Below, piece after piece: positions 34,059-41,602 of a stretch of 64,000 nucleotides of DNA (its first letter is position 1; each line of letters starts with the position of its first letter). Source of the DNA: Candidatus Pedobacter colombiensis (GTDB taxonomy: Bacteria; Bacteroidota; Bacteroidia; Sphingobacteriales; Sphingobacteriaceae); contig CP119313.1 in NCBI GenBank assembly GCA_029202485.1, forward strand, positions 3,658,001 through 3,722,000. Reading direction: 5' to 3'. The translations under genes and the position numbers were made by a program. Under the pieces are notes generated by a model. It was not told the origin of the DNA, ran no database searches, and saw only the letters and a program-made list of their open reading frames with translations.

Positions 34059-35405
34059 TTATTTCAACTCTATAAATTTATTATAAGCTATTTCTTTTTG
34101 GTCTAAAGTAGCAACTGATTGAATGTATTCAAAAACCTTAAGTGCTTTCACTTCGTCAAAAATACGGTTAGCGTTATCTTTCTCTTTCAGGAAAGTAGCT
34201 GTGTATTGCGCTAATTGATCTTCAGGCATTGGACTTGGGCTATACATTCTGAATTGCGCATCTAAACGTTGTTTCGCAGTCTGAAAAACATCTTCATATT
34301 TAATTTCGATGTTATTGTCTTTAATCAATTTATTTTCGATTAAAGTCCATTTCAGATTTTTAGCAAAATCATCATAACCTTCAGCCAATTCCTCGTCAGT
34401 TAATTTTTCGTTAGTAGCTTTTAACCACTTGCGTAAAAACTCATCTGGCAATTCAATATTTACGCTTTCGATCAGTTTAGTGTAGATGTCATTTTGCAGT
34501 TTGCGATCAGCATCCTGTTTAAACATACTTTCAATTTCTTCAGTGATTTTGGCCGTAAAACCAGCCTCATCAGTTACTACACCTTCACCAAATATTTTAT
34601 CAAAGAACTCCTGGTTTAAATCAGCCTCCTCTAAACGGTTTACGTTTTTAACCGTTACCTGGAATTTAGATTGTAAATCCTTAGCATCTTCTTCGCTAAT
34701 GTTTAATAATTTGGCAATGATTACCTCATTTTTATCAAAAGCTTTCTGAACATCAAGTTCTACAACATCATCCTTTTTTAAACCGATTAAAGATTTTAAA
34801 ATCTTTTTATCTGTAACCTGATCTAAACGAATAGATCCTGTTTGCGTAATACCACCTTCAAAAACTGAACCATCTGCAGAAAGTTGTGCTAATTCGGCAT
34901 AAAGTACATCCTCTTCTGCCGAAACTTCAGGGTTTGTCATTTTGCCATAGCTTCTGCGGATATTTTTGATACGCGCAGCAAGGGTTTCTTCATCAGCTTT
35001 AACAACATATTGAGTAAACTTATCTTTAGAAGTGATTGCTACATCAATTGCAGGAGCAAGTCCTAATTCATAATCAAATTCGAACTCATCTGTATAATCC
35101 CATTTAAATTCTTTAGAATCATCCATTACAGGTAAAGGCTGACCAAGAATTTCTACTTTATTATCAGTAAGGTGTTTGTTTAATGTCTCACTTAACAAAT
35201 TATTGATTTCTTCTACAAGAATGCTTCTACCGTACATCTTTTTAATGTGGGCTGCAGGAACCATTCCTTTACGGAAACCTGGAAGCGTCGCTTTTTTAGC
35301 TTGCTCTTTTATAGATTTATCAACCTTTTCAGTATAATCTTCAGGCGCAATCTTAATTTTTACAACCGCGTTTAAGTCGTTAATTTTTTCCTGTGTAATG
35401 TTCAT
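34059..35405 (-). CDS. tig: trigger factor
   Basis: A 448-residue ribosome-associated chaperone. The ribosome-docking loop near residues 40-49 reads PGFRKGMVPA, a variant of the GFRxGxxP motif. The middle (about 165-240) is the region of the peptidyl-prolyl isomerase domain but is poorly conserved. The C-terminal half is the helical chaperone arm. It is divergent from nothing close; the promoter at 35522-35549 is good, with a 117-base leader. clpP follows after a terminator. Confidence 0.92.
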   Translation of the reverse strand: MNITQEKINDLNAVVKIKIAPEDYTEKVDKSIKEQAKKATLPGFRKGMVPAAHIKKMYGRSILVEEINNLLSETLNKHLTDNKVEILGQPLPVMDDSKEFKWDYTDEFEFDYELGLAPAIDVAITSKDKFTQYVVKADEETLAARIKNIRRSYGKMTNPEVSAEEDVLYAELAQLSADGSVFEGGITQTGSIRLDQVTDKKILKSLIGLKKDDVVELDVQKAFDKNEVIIAKLLNISEEDAKDLQSKFQVTVKNVNRLEEADLNQEFFDKIFGEGVVTDEAGFTAKITEEIESMFKQDADRKLQNDIYTKLIESVNIELPDEFLRKWLKATNEKLTDEELAEGYDDFAKNLKWTLIENKLIKDNNIEIKYEDVFQTAKQRLDAQFRMYSPSPMPEDQLAQYTATFLKEKDNANRIFDEVKALKVFEYIQSVATLDQKEIAYNKFIELK

Positions 35406-35521
35406 TTTTCTGAATCAATAATTATTAATGTCTATATACAAAAAATCCCCCGTGTTGCGGAGGAAGTTTACTGTGGAAGATCAACTTCCAATCTACCGCT
35501 CAAATTTTCCTTTCGAGGGCG

Positions 35522-35549
35522 CAAATATAAGCTTTTTTGTTGATTTCAA
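35522..35549 (-). promoter_or_regulatory. tig promoter (Bacteroidota type)
   Basis: On the minus strand TTG at 35549-35547, 17 bases, then TATATTTG at 35529-35522, a full match to TAnnTTTG. Transcription would begin near 35515, about 110 bases before the tig ATG. Confidence 0.6.
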
Positions 35550-35712
35550 AGCTTATAATTTAAAATATTATACCTATACACTACCTGATCTTCAGCACTC
35601 CAAAGACTCAACAATTGAATACTTTCTGCAATAATTAACATCAGTCTTAATTACTCATGAATTATAAAAGCTAAAATAAGATTACTCTAAAATTGTATTT
35701 AAACTGGTAAAA

Positions 35713-35767
35713 GCAGTACCATACCAGTCCAATACCAGTCGAATAGCAGTAGAAAAGCAGACGAAAT
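35713..35767. repeat. five tandem 11-bp units
   Basis: Five consecutive units: GCAGTACCATA, CCAGTCCAATA, CCAGTCGAATA, GCAGTAGAAAA, GCAGACGAAAT. The period equals one helical turn. They lie between tig and the insertion sequence and have no coding frame. Confidence 0.75.
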
Positions 35768-35901
35768 AATGCACCGTCTAATAAAAGTTCAACTCTTAAT
35801 TTGGTGTCATGCAGAGCCAGACCACACTCATAGGAAATTCATACAAGCCCCATATTCCTCATGAACCAAAATTAGGATCAAGCAAAAAAGTTGGGGAGGG
35901 A

Positions 35902-36909
35902 TTAGGCATATATTTTTGATAACCTGAATAGGAAAAATTTGACATTTCTTACCCCTCTAAATTGCGTTCTAAAAGCTTTAATCTTCGCATTAAAAGATTC
36001 TGCGGAGGCATTAGTGGATCTGTTATCAAAGTAGTTTAATATTGTTTCATAATTGTTCTGAACGGTTCTTGATATGGTATTGAAGGATTTATAACCCATT
36101 TTTTCTATCTTGTTATACCATAAGGCTAACTTTTTAAAGGCAATCATTTTAGTTTTTGAATGGCTGAGTATTGAAGACAGTTCCTGGGAGACTTTATACG
36201 CTTGCTGCAAATCTGGGTATAGCTTAAATAACAGTTCTGCCCTGTGATTTTGTGAAGGAGTCCAGTTTACTTCTTTTTTAAATAACAAATACCTACTTCT
36301 AGCCAGTAACTGTTTTATCGTATCTCCATTTTCCAGAAGTTCGGGAATCCAAGGCTTCTTTACTTCTCTGGCTAGATCCATTTCTTTGTTTTCCTGTTCT
36401 ATAGCATCCCATCTATGTTTAATCCTGATTTCCTGGACACCTTCATTAGCCAATTGCTGTACATGGAACCTATCTGAAACAAGCTTTGCTTTTGGAAAAC
36501 TCCTTTTTACTATTCTGGTCATTGTCGGAGCCAGATCAAGGGTTACTTCTTTTACTTGTTTCCTTACCTGCTCCTTCATTCTGTGAAGAACCTTTATGAT
36601 CGACTCGCTTTCAGTACCCTTTACAATTGCTACCAAAGCACCTTTCTTCCCTTTTGCCCCTTTATTAGTCAGTATTGTATAGAGCTCTCCTTGTGAAAGG
36701 CTAGTTTCATCAATTGATAAATATTCCCCCATATTATTAGCAAAAAGCAGCCAATTCTCAGAGTGTTCCGCCTGATCCCAGCTGCTAAAATCACTTAAAT
36801 GGCGGGCATATTGCTCTTCCAGACGCTTTCCGTCAACACCAAAGAAATGGCCAAGACTTTTACAGCTTATTGGGGTGGAATCCAAATAGTCTTTCAAAAA
36901 AAAAGGCAA
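35902..36909 (-). CDS. ISL3-like transposase, catalytic frame (orfB)
   Basis: A 335-codon frame with the DDE core: Asp67 in LSIDETSL, Asp125 in VTLDLAPTM and Glu304 in NASAESFNAK, numbered from its nominal TTG start. Conserved YFDNRSTNAS and FRGVRNVKFFLFR lie near the C-terminus. It has no good start codon and begins inside the overlap with orfA at a run of nine A/T bases. It is probably made as an orfA-orfB fusion by frameshift or slippage. Length and motifs look intact. Confidence 0.8.
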   Translation of the reverse strand: MPFFLKDYLDSTPISCKSLGHFFGVDGKRLEEQYARHLSDFSSWDQAEHSENWLLFANNMGEYLSIDETSLSQGELYTILTNKGAKGKKGALVAIVKGTESESIIKVLHRMKEQVRKQVKEVTLDLAPTMTRIVKRSFPKAKLVSDRFHVQQLANEGVQEIRIKHRWDAIEQENKEMDLAREVKKPWIPELLENGDTIKQLLARSRYLLFKKEVNWTPSQNHRAELLFKLYPDLQQAYKVSQELSSILSHSKTKMIAFKKLALWYNKIEKMGYKSFNTISRTVQNNYETILNYFDNRSTNASAESFNAKIKAFRTQFRGVRNVKFFLFRLSKIYA

Positions 36910-37222
36910 ACTCTTGAGTCATCTTTGTGCCTTCGGCAACTAATTGCCAATCCCGGGAAACGATCTTACTTGTTCGGGTGTTGAGCCATTTCCGACGCTT
37001 AAGGTTTAAAAAACAAGGTTTGCCACGCAAAGGAAAGTCTCGAACGGAAGCCTCATCGTAGAATCCTTTAGATAAAAGATGATCTCCAGAAAACTCTTGT
37101 GGATGAATGTTCTTTTCTATCAAATAAATATAGGTTGAACCGTCAATTGTAGCAGCTCGGTCGAATTCAAAATAGTCGCTAAGACCTTCTGGTAGTATTA
37201 ATGAAAGCAGGGTAGAATCCAA
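36860..37222 (-). CDS. transposase N-terminal frame (orfA)
   Basis: A 120-residue frame that starts 36 bases inside the right inverted repeat. It contains a region PCFLNLKRRKWLNTRTSKIVSRDW that resembles the DNA-binding N-terminal part of ISAon1-type transposases. It ends near a run of nine T (36904-36896 on the minus strand) in its 3' part, where the catalytic frame begins in the +1 phase. This suggests a fused transposase made by slippage. Confidence 0.75.
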   Translation of the reverse strand: MDSTLLSLILPEGLSDYFEFDRAATIDGSTYIYLIEKNIHPQEFSGDHLLSKGFYDEASVRDFPLRGKPCFLNLKRRKWLNTRTSKIVSRDWQLVAEGTKMTQEFAFFFERLFGFHPNKL

Positions 37223-37369
37223 TATAATTGCTGTTTAATGCAAATCTAAACAAAATTAATCCCTCCCCAACTTTTTTGCTTGATCCCAAAATTACATTAA
37301 ACACTGTATACCAGAAATTTACAACAATAAACAGTCAAAAAAATTGAATTTAAAAAGCCTTTTAAACAA

Positions 37370-37395
37370 AAAAACAGCCTTTTCAGGCTGTTTTT
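37370..37395 (-). terminator. tRNA-Leu terminator
   Basis: A 10-bp stem AAAAACAGCC/GGCTGTTTTT with a 6-base loop, 8 bases after the tRNA 3' end. T-run on the minus strand (GGCTGTTTTTTTG) follows the stem. Confidence 0.85.
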
Positions 37396-37403
37396 GACCG
37401 TTG

Positions 37404-37485
37404 TGCGGAAGAAGGGACTCGAACCCCCACGCCGTGAAGCGCCAGATCCTAAGTCTGGTGCGGCTACCAATTACGCCACTTCCGC
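37404..37485 (-). tRNA. tRNA-Leu (anticodon UAG)
   Basis: An 82-base cloverleaf on the minus strand. The acceptor stem is GCGGAAG/CTTCCGC with discriminator A and no encoded CCA. The anticodon loop is CTTAGGA inside the CCAGA/TCTGG stem, so the anticodon is UAG and reads CUA. The extra arm CGCTTCACGGCG is long, as in tRNA-Leu, and the T arm is GGGGGTTCGAGTCCC. It has its own promoter and terminator, so it is a single-gene unit. Confidence 0.95.
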
Positions 37486-37511
37486 AGTTAGGATGTCCCC
37501 TTTCGGGATTG

Positions 37512-37540
37512 CAAAGATAGATATTGTTCTAACAAGTCAA
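37512..37540 (-). promoter_or_regulatory. tRNA-Leu promoter
   Basis: On the minus strand TTG at 37540-37538, an 18-base spacer, then TATCTTTG at 37519-37512, a full TAnnTTTG match. The tRNA begins 27 bases downstream. Confidence 0.75.
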
Positions 37541-37636
37541 AAAGGTTTTTGAATTATTTTCAAAAAAAACAGTTAACCAACTGGTTTACAGCAAAAATAT
37601 TTTCATCTTCTTTCATCCAGCCTCCAGAACCAGCTT

Positions 37637-38434
37637 TCACAGTATTTCCTTTTGCAATTCAAACAGGTATTGAACCGCTTTAACCAACCTACTGCCATAC
37701 CAGGAAAACATCTCTCCATCAACAAGCATAACTTTAGCTTCCGGAATCAAGCTCTTTATTTCTTCCAGATGTTTTTCCTTAAAGGGATAAGGTTCTGAAG
37801 ACAGAAAAATCAGATCTGGCTTTAATTCCACAAGGTCTTTTAGCTCAAATTCAGGATACCGACGCTGCTTAACCACATTTTGTAGTCCATTCAAAGTTAA
37901 AACATCATCAATAAAAGTATCCTTACCAGCTAGCATATAAGGTTCCCTCCAGATCAGGTAAGCTACCTTTTTGTTAATTCCATGCTGCAAAGCTAACGTC
38001 TGCAAATCAGTAAATCCAGCATTGATCAGGTAATTTAGATAAGCCGCCTCAGGTTGTCTATCCACCAAGACTCCTATTTGATGGATTGTATTTTTAGCGT
38101 CCTCCAATGTATAAATATCACTCATCCATACTGGAAATTCGGCCATTAACTCTTCTATCTGGGCCTGTGTATTCTCTTCTTTATTGCCAATAATCAGATC
38201 AGGTGCTAAACTACGTATCAGTTCCATATTTAGCTTCTTAGTACCCCCTACTTTTGTACGTTCGGCAAATTTATCAACAGGATGAATGCAGAATTTGGTC
38301 AGACCAACCACCTCCTTATCCAGGCCCAGATCAAACAATAGCTCCGTTTGAGAAGGAACTAAGGAAATAATTCGTTTTGGCGGATAATTAAATTGAATGG
38401 TGTTACCCAACTGATCTGTAAAACTACGTTGCAT
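37637..38434 (-). CDS. helical-backbone metal receptor (BtuF/FecB-like) without signal peptide
   Basis: A 265-residue protein of the substrate-binding fold used for vitamin B12 and siderophores. KRIISLVPSQTELLFDLGL near the N-terminus and APDLIIGNKEENTQAQIEEL are family patterns. No signal sequence or lipobox is visible, so it may be cytosolic and not a classical binding protein. It is the last gene of the export operon, 42 bases after the ATPase gene. Its link to efflux is unclear. Confidence 0.75.
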   Translation of the reverse strand: MQRSFTDQLGNTIQFNYPPKRIISLVPSQTELLFDLGLDKEVVGLTKFCIHPVDKFAERTKVGGTKKLNMELIRSLAPDLIIGNKEENTQAQIEELMAEFPVWMSDIYTLEDAKNTIHQIGVLVDRQPEAAYLNYLINAGFTDLQTLALQHGINKKVAYLIWREPYMLAGKDTFIDDVLTLNGLQNVVKQRRYPEFELKDLVELKPDLIFLSSEPYPFKEKHLEEIKSLIPEAKVMLVDGEMFSWYGSRLVKAVQYLFELQKEIL

Positions 38435-38476
38435 AATACAAAGATACGGCCCATTCCCTAAAAACCTATTCGTATT

Positions 38477-39169
38477 TCAACGCGCTGTGAGGTCAAGCGC
38501 AAGATCTTCTTTGATCACGCCATCCAATAAATGCAGAATACGTTTCCCATAAGCGGCATTTACTTCCGAATGTGTCACCTGAACAATTGTAATATTTTCT
38601 TCTTCATTTAATTTCTTAAACAACTCCATAATTTGAAGCGCCTGTGTGGATTGTAAATTTCCGGTGGGTTCATCTGCTAAAATGATTGAAGGCTGCGCCA
38701 CTAAAGCTCTGGCAATGCCCACCAATTGTTGCTGCCCACCAGAAAGCTGATTCGGAAATAAGTCTTTTTTAGCGACCATGTTGAAACGATCCAAAACATC
38801 GGCTACCCTAATTTTACGCTCTGCTACACCTAACTTTTTATACAACAAAGGGGTTTCAATGTTTTCTGCTACGGTCATCTCATCAATCAAATGATACGCT
38901 TGGAATACAAAGCCGATATGATTCCTGTAAAGCTCTATGCGCTTGCGTTCATTGAGAGAAAGTACATCTTCACCCATAAATTCATATTTGCCATAAGTTG
39001 GCTCTTCCAACATTCCAAGAATATTCAATAAAGTGGATTTTCCTGCGCCCGAAGGTCCCATAATGGAAACAAATTCTCCCTGTTTAATTTGGGTACTCAC
39101 ATGACGAAGTATATAACTTTTAACGCCTTTATTTGCGTAGTATTTCTCTATGTTTTCAAGTGTGATCAT
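38477..39169 (-). CDS. ABC transporter ATPase (MacB/LolD-like), second
   Basis: A 230-residue ATPase: Walker A GPSGAGKST near 37-45, signature LSGGQQQL near 143 and Walker B IILADEPTG near 160. It would power the adjacent FtsX-type permeases. The signature helix reads QQLVGIARAL instead of the usual QQRVAIARAL, a small change. It follows the third permease by 27 bases. It and the first ATPase (46374-47072) bracket the three permease genes. Confidence 0.85.
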   Translation of the reverse strand: MITLENIEKYYANKGVKSYILRHVSTQIKQGEFVSIMGPSGAGKSTLLNILGMLEEPTYGKYEFMGEDVLSLNERKRIELYRNHIGFVFQAYHLIDEMTVAENIETPLLYKKLGVAERKIRVADVLDRFNMVAKKDLFPNQLSGGQQQLVGIARALVAQPSIILADEPTGNLQSTQALQIMELFKKLNEEENITIVQVTHSEVNAAYGKRILHLLDGVIKEDLALDLTAR

Positions 39170-39196
39170 CGTATTCGTATTATAAAAATTGATATA

Positions 39197-41590
39197 TTAT
39201 TCATATTTAAGGGCATCTATGGGATTCGTTTTGGCAGCTTTCAAAGACCTTAAAGTCACGGTAATTAACGTAATCAATACAGACAAAGTCATTGCCAGGA
39301 TAAAAGGCCAGATGCTTAAATTGGTCCTGTAGGCAAAGCCATTCAGCCATTTAGAAGCAAAAATATAAGCAAGTGGCCAGGCCACCAGATTTGCAATGAG
39401 TACCATATAAAGGAAAGAACGATTCAGCATTTTCACCAGCTCCATTGTAGAGGCGCCCAAAACTTTTCTAATGGCTATTTCCCTGGTTTTTTGGGTAGCA
39501 ATAAAAGATACCAGTCCAAATAAACCAATAAATGAGATAAAAATGATCACTCCTGCGAACACTTTAAACAGTACGCCCATCACCCGCTCTGTTTTATAGA
39601 AACTTTCAATGGTTTGGTCCATAAATTCAATATCATATACATCATTAGGAAAAGTCGCATTCCACAATTGCTCCACACTACTCATGGTTTTACTAAGTTC
39701 TTTCGGTTCAACTTTCATGGCAAATGATCCGTAATTTTTCATGTTACTAAAGATCGCTACGGGAGTAATTGCCTCTTTGAGTGATTTGTTATTGAAATCT
39801 TTGAGTACGCCAACAATTGGTTTTTCAATATCATAAACTTTCAACATTTTTCCAATTGCATCTTCCGGGCGCGATACATTTAACAGCTTCAACAGCGTTT
39901 CATTCACCATAAATTCTTTTAGGGTATCGCTTTTTGACAATCCCCGTCCGGCGACAAGTTGCAGGTCAAAAGTTTTCAGATAGTGCTCATCTGCATCCTT
40001 AACATTCAATTGAAACTCTTCATCCTTTCCCCGATGATCATAAGAAAAATTGATTTCATTATTACCATTAGACAATGGTGCAGCACTGAAATAACTGCTT
40101 TCTTTGACCCCGTGCAATTGCATTACCTTCTCTCTAAATCCATTTAACTTAGGAATGTTTGATTTGTCTAAAGGAATATCAATTACTGCAACTGATTGAT
40201 GGTCAAACCCCAGTGATCTTTCCCTCACAAATTCCATTTGTCTGACTACTACCAATGTCGCAATAATCAATACGGCGGTTATTGCAAACTGCAAAACGAC
40301 CAGTATTTTCCTTAATCCTAAACCTCCCACGTTTGCGGCACTGATCTTATTCTTAATAGCCAATGCCGGACTAAATCCGGAGATAATGAAGGCAGGATAA
40401 AGTCCCGCTAAGAAACTAACCAATATGAGCAACAGTAACATAAATATAAAAATGGCAGGCTCCGAAAAAAGTCTGAAGGAAAACTTATCATCCATCAATC
40501 CCTCCATGCCAGGAATCGCCAACTCGGTAATGACGCAAGCCAACAACAAAGCAATTGTGGTAATCAGTGCAGTTTCAGTAAGAAACTGCCAGATCAGCTG
40601 ACTACGTCTGCTACCCATCACTTTGCGCACCCCAACTTCTTTAGACCTGCTGATTGCCTGTGCAGTTGCCAGATTGATAAAATTGATACAAGCTGTAATC
40701 AATAGAAAAACACCAATCACTCCTAAGCCGAGCAGCTCTTTATAGGAGATGGTGGTATCCCTGAAATTCCCAAAACGTTCATCATGGTGCACCTGATTCA
40801 TTTGCTGAAAAATATGCTGTTCTTTTCCGGGGCCATTATTGGTATAATTTTTTTGAATGAACTTTTGTAAAGACTGATCTAGATCAGGTGGTGTAATTCC
40901 CGGTTTTAGCAATACATAACATTCCGATCTGTTGGTTACGTGCCCCCAGGCCTTGGAATCCTTTTCAGGGAAAGAAGCATAAGAGGCAATCATTTGAAAT
41001 GGAAAATCACTGTTTTGAGGAAAATCCTTATAAACACCAGTAATTTTAAAGTCACTGGACTGGTTATAATTTATACTTTTTCCAAGGGCATTTTTCCAGG
41101 AACCAAAATATTGTGTGGCTAACTTTTCAGAAAGCACCATCATACCAGGGCCAACTAAGGCAACCGCCGGTTTTCCAGACAACCATTCTATATTAAAAAT
41201 ATCAAAGAATTGTGGTTCCACATAAAACACCGTTTTTTTTCTTTTAACATCTGGGTTCTCTGGGGTATTCTTTACTATAACTACCCCTCTGCTGCTACGC
41301 ACCGCAGCAACCTGCTCCAATTGTGAAAAGTCGTTTCTTAACGCTGGTGCTAACGGAACAGGTACGCCATTGGAGAAAAAATCCCCATCAGGGTAAGTCC
41401 AGGAAGAAACTACCCGATAAATCCTATCCTGTTTCTCATAACTGTTATCAAAACTTGTCTGAAATCTTAAAAAAAGAAAGATCAGCAAACAGCTAGCGAG
41501 TCCGATTGCAAGTCCAGCTATATTTATAGCAGTATACCCTCTATATTTCCAAAGGTTACGCAAGGCGATTTTAAGGTTGAGTTTGAACAT
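39197..41590 (-). CDS. FtsX/MacB-type ABC permease (third of three)
   Basis: A 797-residue permease with two FtsX-like blocks. Membrane helices lie at the N-terminus, near residues 280-430 and near 670-790. Two large periplasmic domains of the MacB core type (about 45-280 and 450-650) lie between them. The starting peptide MFKLNLKIALRNLWK is almost that of the neighbouring permeases. This two-block 790-residue form is common in Bacteroidota export of antimicrobial peptides or lipoproteins. The substrate is unknown. Confidence 0.83.
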   Translation of the reverse strand: MFKLNLKIALRNLWKYRGYTAINIAGLAIGLASCLLIFLFLRFQTSFDNSYEKQDRIYRVVSSWTYPDGDFFSNGVPVPLAPALRNDFSQLEQVAAVRSSRGVVIVKNTPENPDVKRKKTVFYVEPQFFDIFNIEWLSGKPAVALVGPGMMVLSEKLATQYFGSWKNALGKSINYNQSSDFKITGVYKDFPQNSDFPFQMIASYASFPEKDSKAWGHVTNRSECYVLLKPGITPPDLDQSLQKFIQKNYTNNGPGKEQHIFQQMNQVHHDERFGNFRDTTISYKELLGLGVIGVFLLITACINFINLATAQAISRSKEVGVRKVMGSRRSQLIWQFLTETALITTIALLLACVITELAIPGMEGLMDDKFSFRLFSEPAIFIFMLLLLILVSFLAGLYPAFIISGFSPALAIKNKISAANVGGLGLRKILVVLQFAITAVLIIATLVVVRQMEFVRERSLGFDHQSVAVIDIPLDKSNIPKLNGFREKVMQLHGVKESSYFSAAPLSNGNNEINFSYDHRGKDEEFQLNVKDADEHYLKTFDLQLVAGRGLSKSDTLKEFMVNETLLKLLNVSRPEDAIGKMLKVYDIEKPIVGVLKDFNNKSLKEAITPVAIFSNMKNYGSFAMKVEPKELSKTMSSVEQLWNATFPNDVYDIEFMDQTIESFYKTERVMGVLFKVFAGVIIFISFIGLFGLVSFIATQKTREIAIRKVLGASTMELVKMLNRSFLYMVLIANLVAWPLAYIFASKWLNGFAYRTNLSIWPFILAMTLSVLITLITVTLRSLKAAKTNPIDALKYE

Positions 41591-41602
41591 AGAATGTAAT
41601 TA

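Larger units (their letters stand above)
35406..35874. other. intergenic: tig leader, 11-bp repeats, IS insertion point
   Basis: About 470 bases without a gene. It holds the tig leader and promoter, five 11-bp units at 35713-35767, and the target duplication of the insertion sequence at 35867-35874. A 68-codon plus-strand frame at 35428-35634 crosses the tig promoter and is not convincing. Confidence 0.5.
35875..37286 (-). mobile_element. ISL3-like (ISAon1-type) insertion sequence, 1412 bp
   Basis: Perfect 29-bp terminal inverted repeats lie at 35875-35903 and 37258-37286, starting GGATCAAGC on the left and ending in its complement on the right. An 8-bp direct repeat CAAAATTA flanks the element. 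It carries two overlapping leftward frames that together encode a DDE transposase. The family name rests on the transposase pattern I recall for Bacteroidota. The stop codon of the second frame lies inside the left inverted repeat. It separates tig from the tRNA-Leu gene. Confidence 0.9.
35867..37294. repeat. 8-bp target site duplication of the insertion sequence
   Basis: CAAAATTA occurs directly at both edges of the element, at 35867-35874 and 37287-37294. An 8-bp duplication is usual for ISL3-family transposition. Perfect copies show a recent insertion. Confidence 0.85.

Noticed and set aside
35428..35634. 68-residue plus-strand frame upstream of tig
   Set aside because: Overlaps the tig promoter and leader; no protein features.
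37404..37485. tRNA-Leu as prophage attachment site
   Set aside because: The phage transposes and its boundary is 18 kb away; the nearby element is an insertion sequence with its own duplication.
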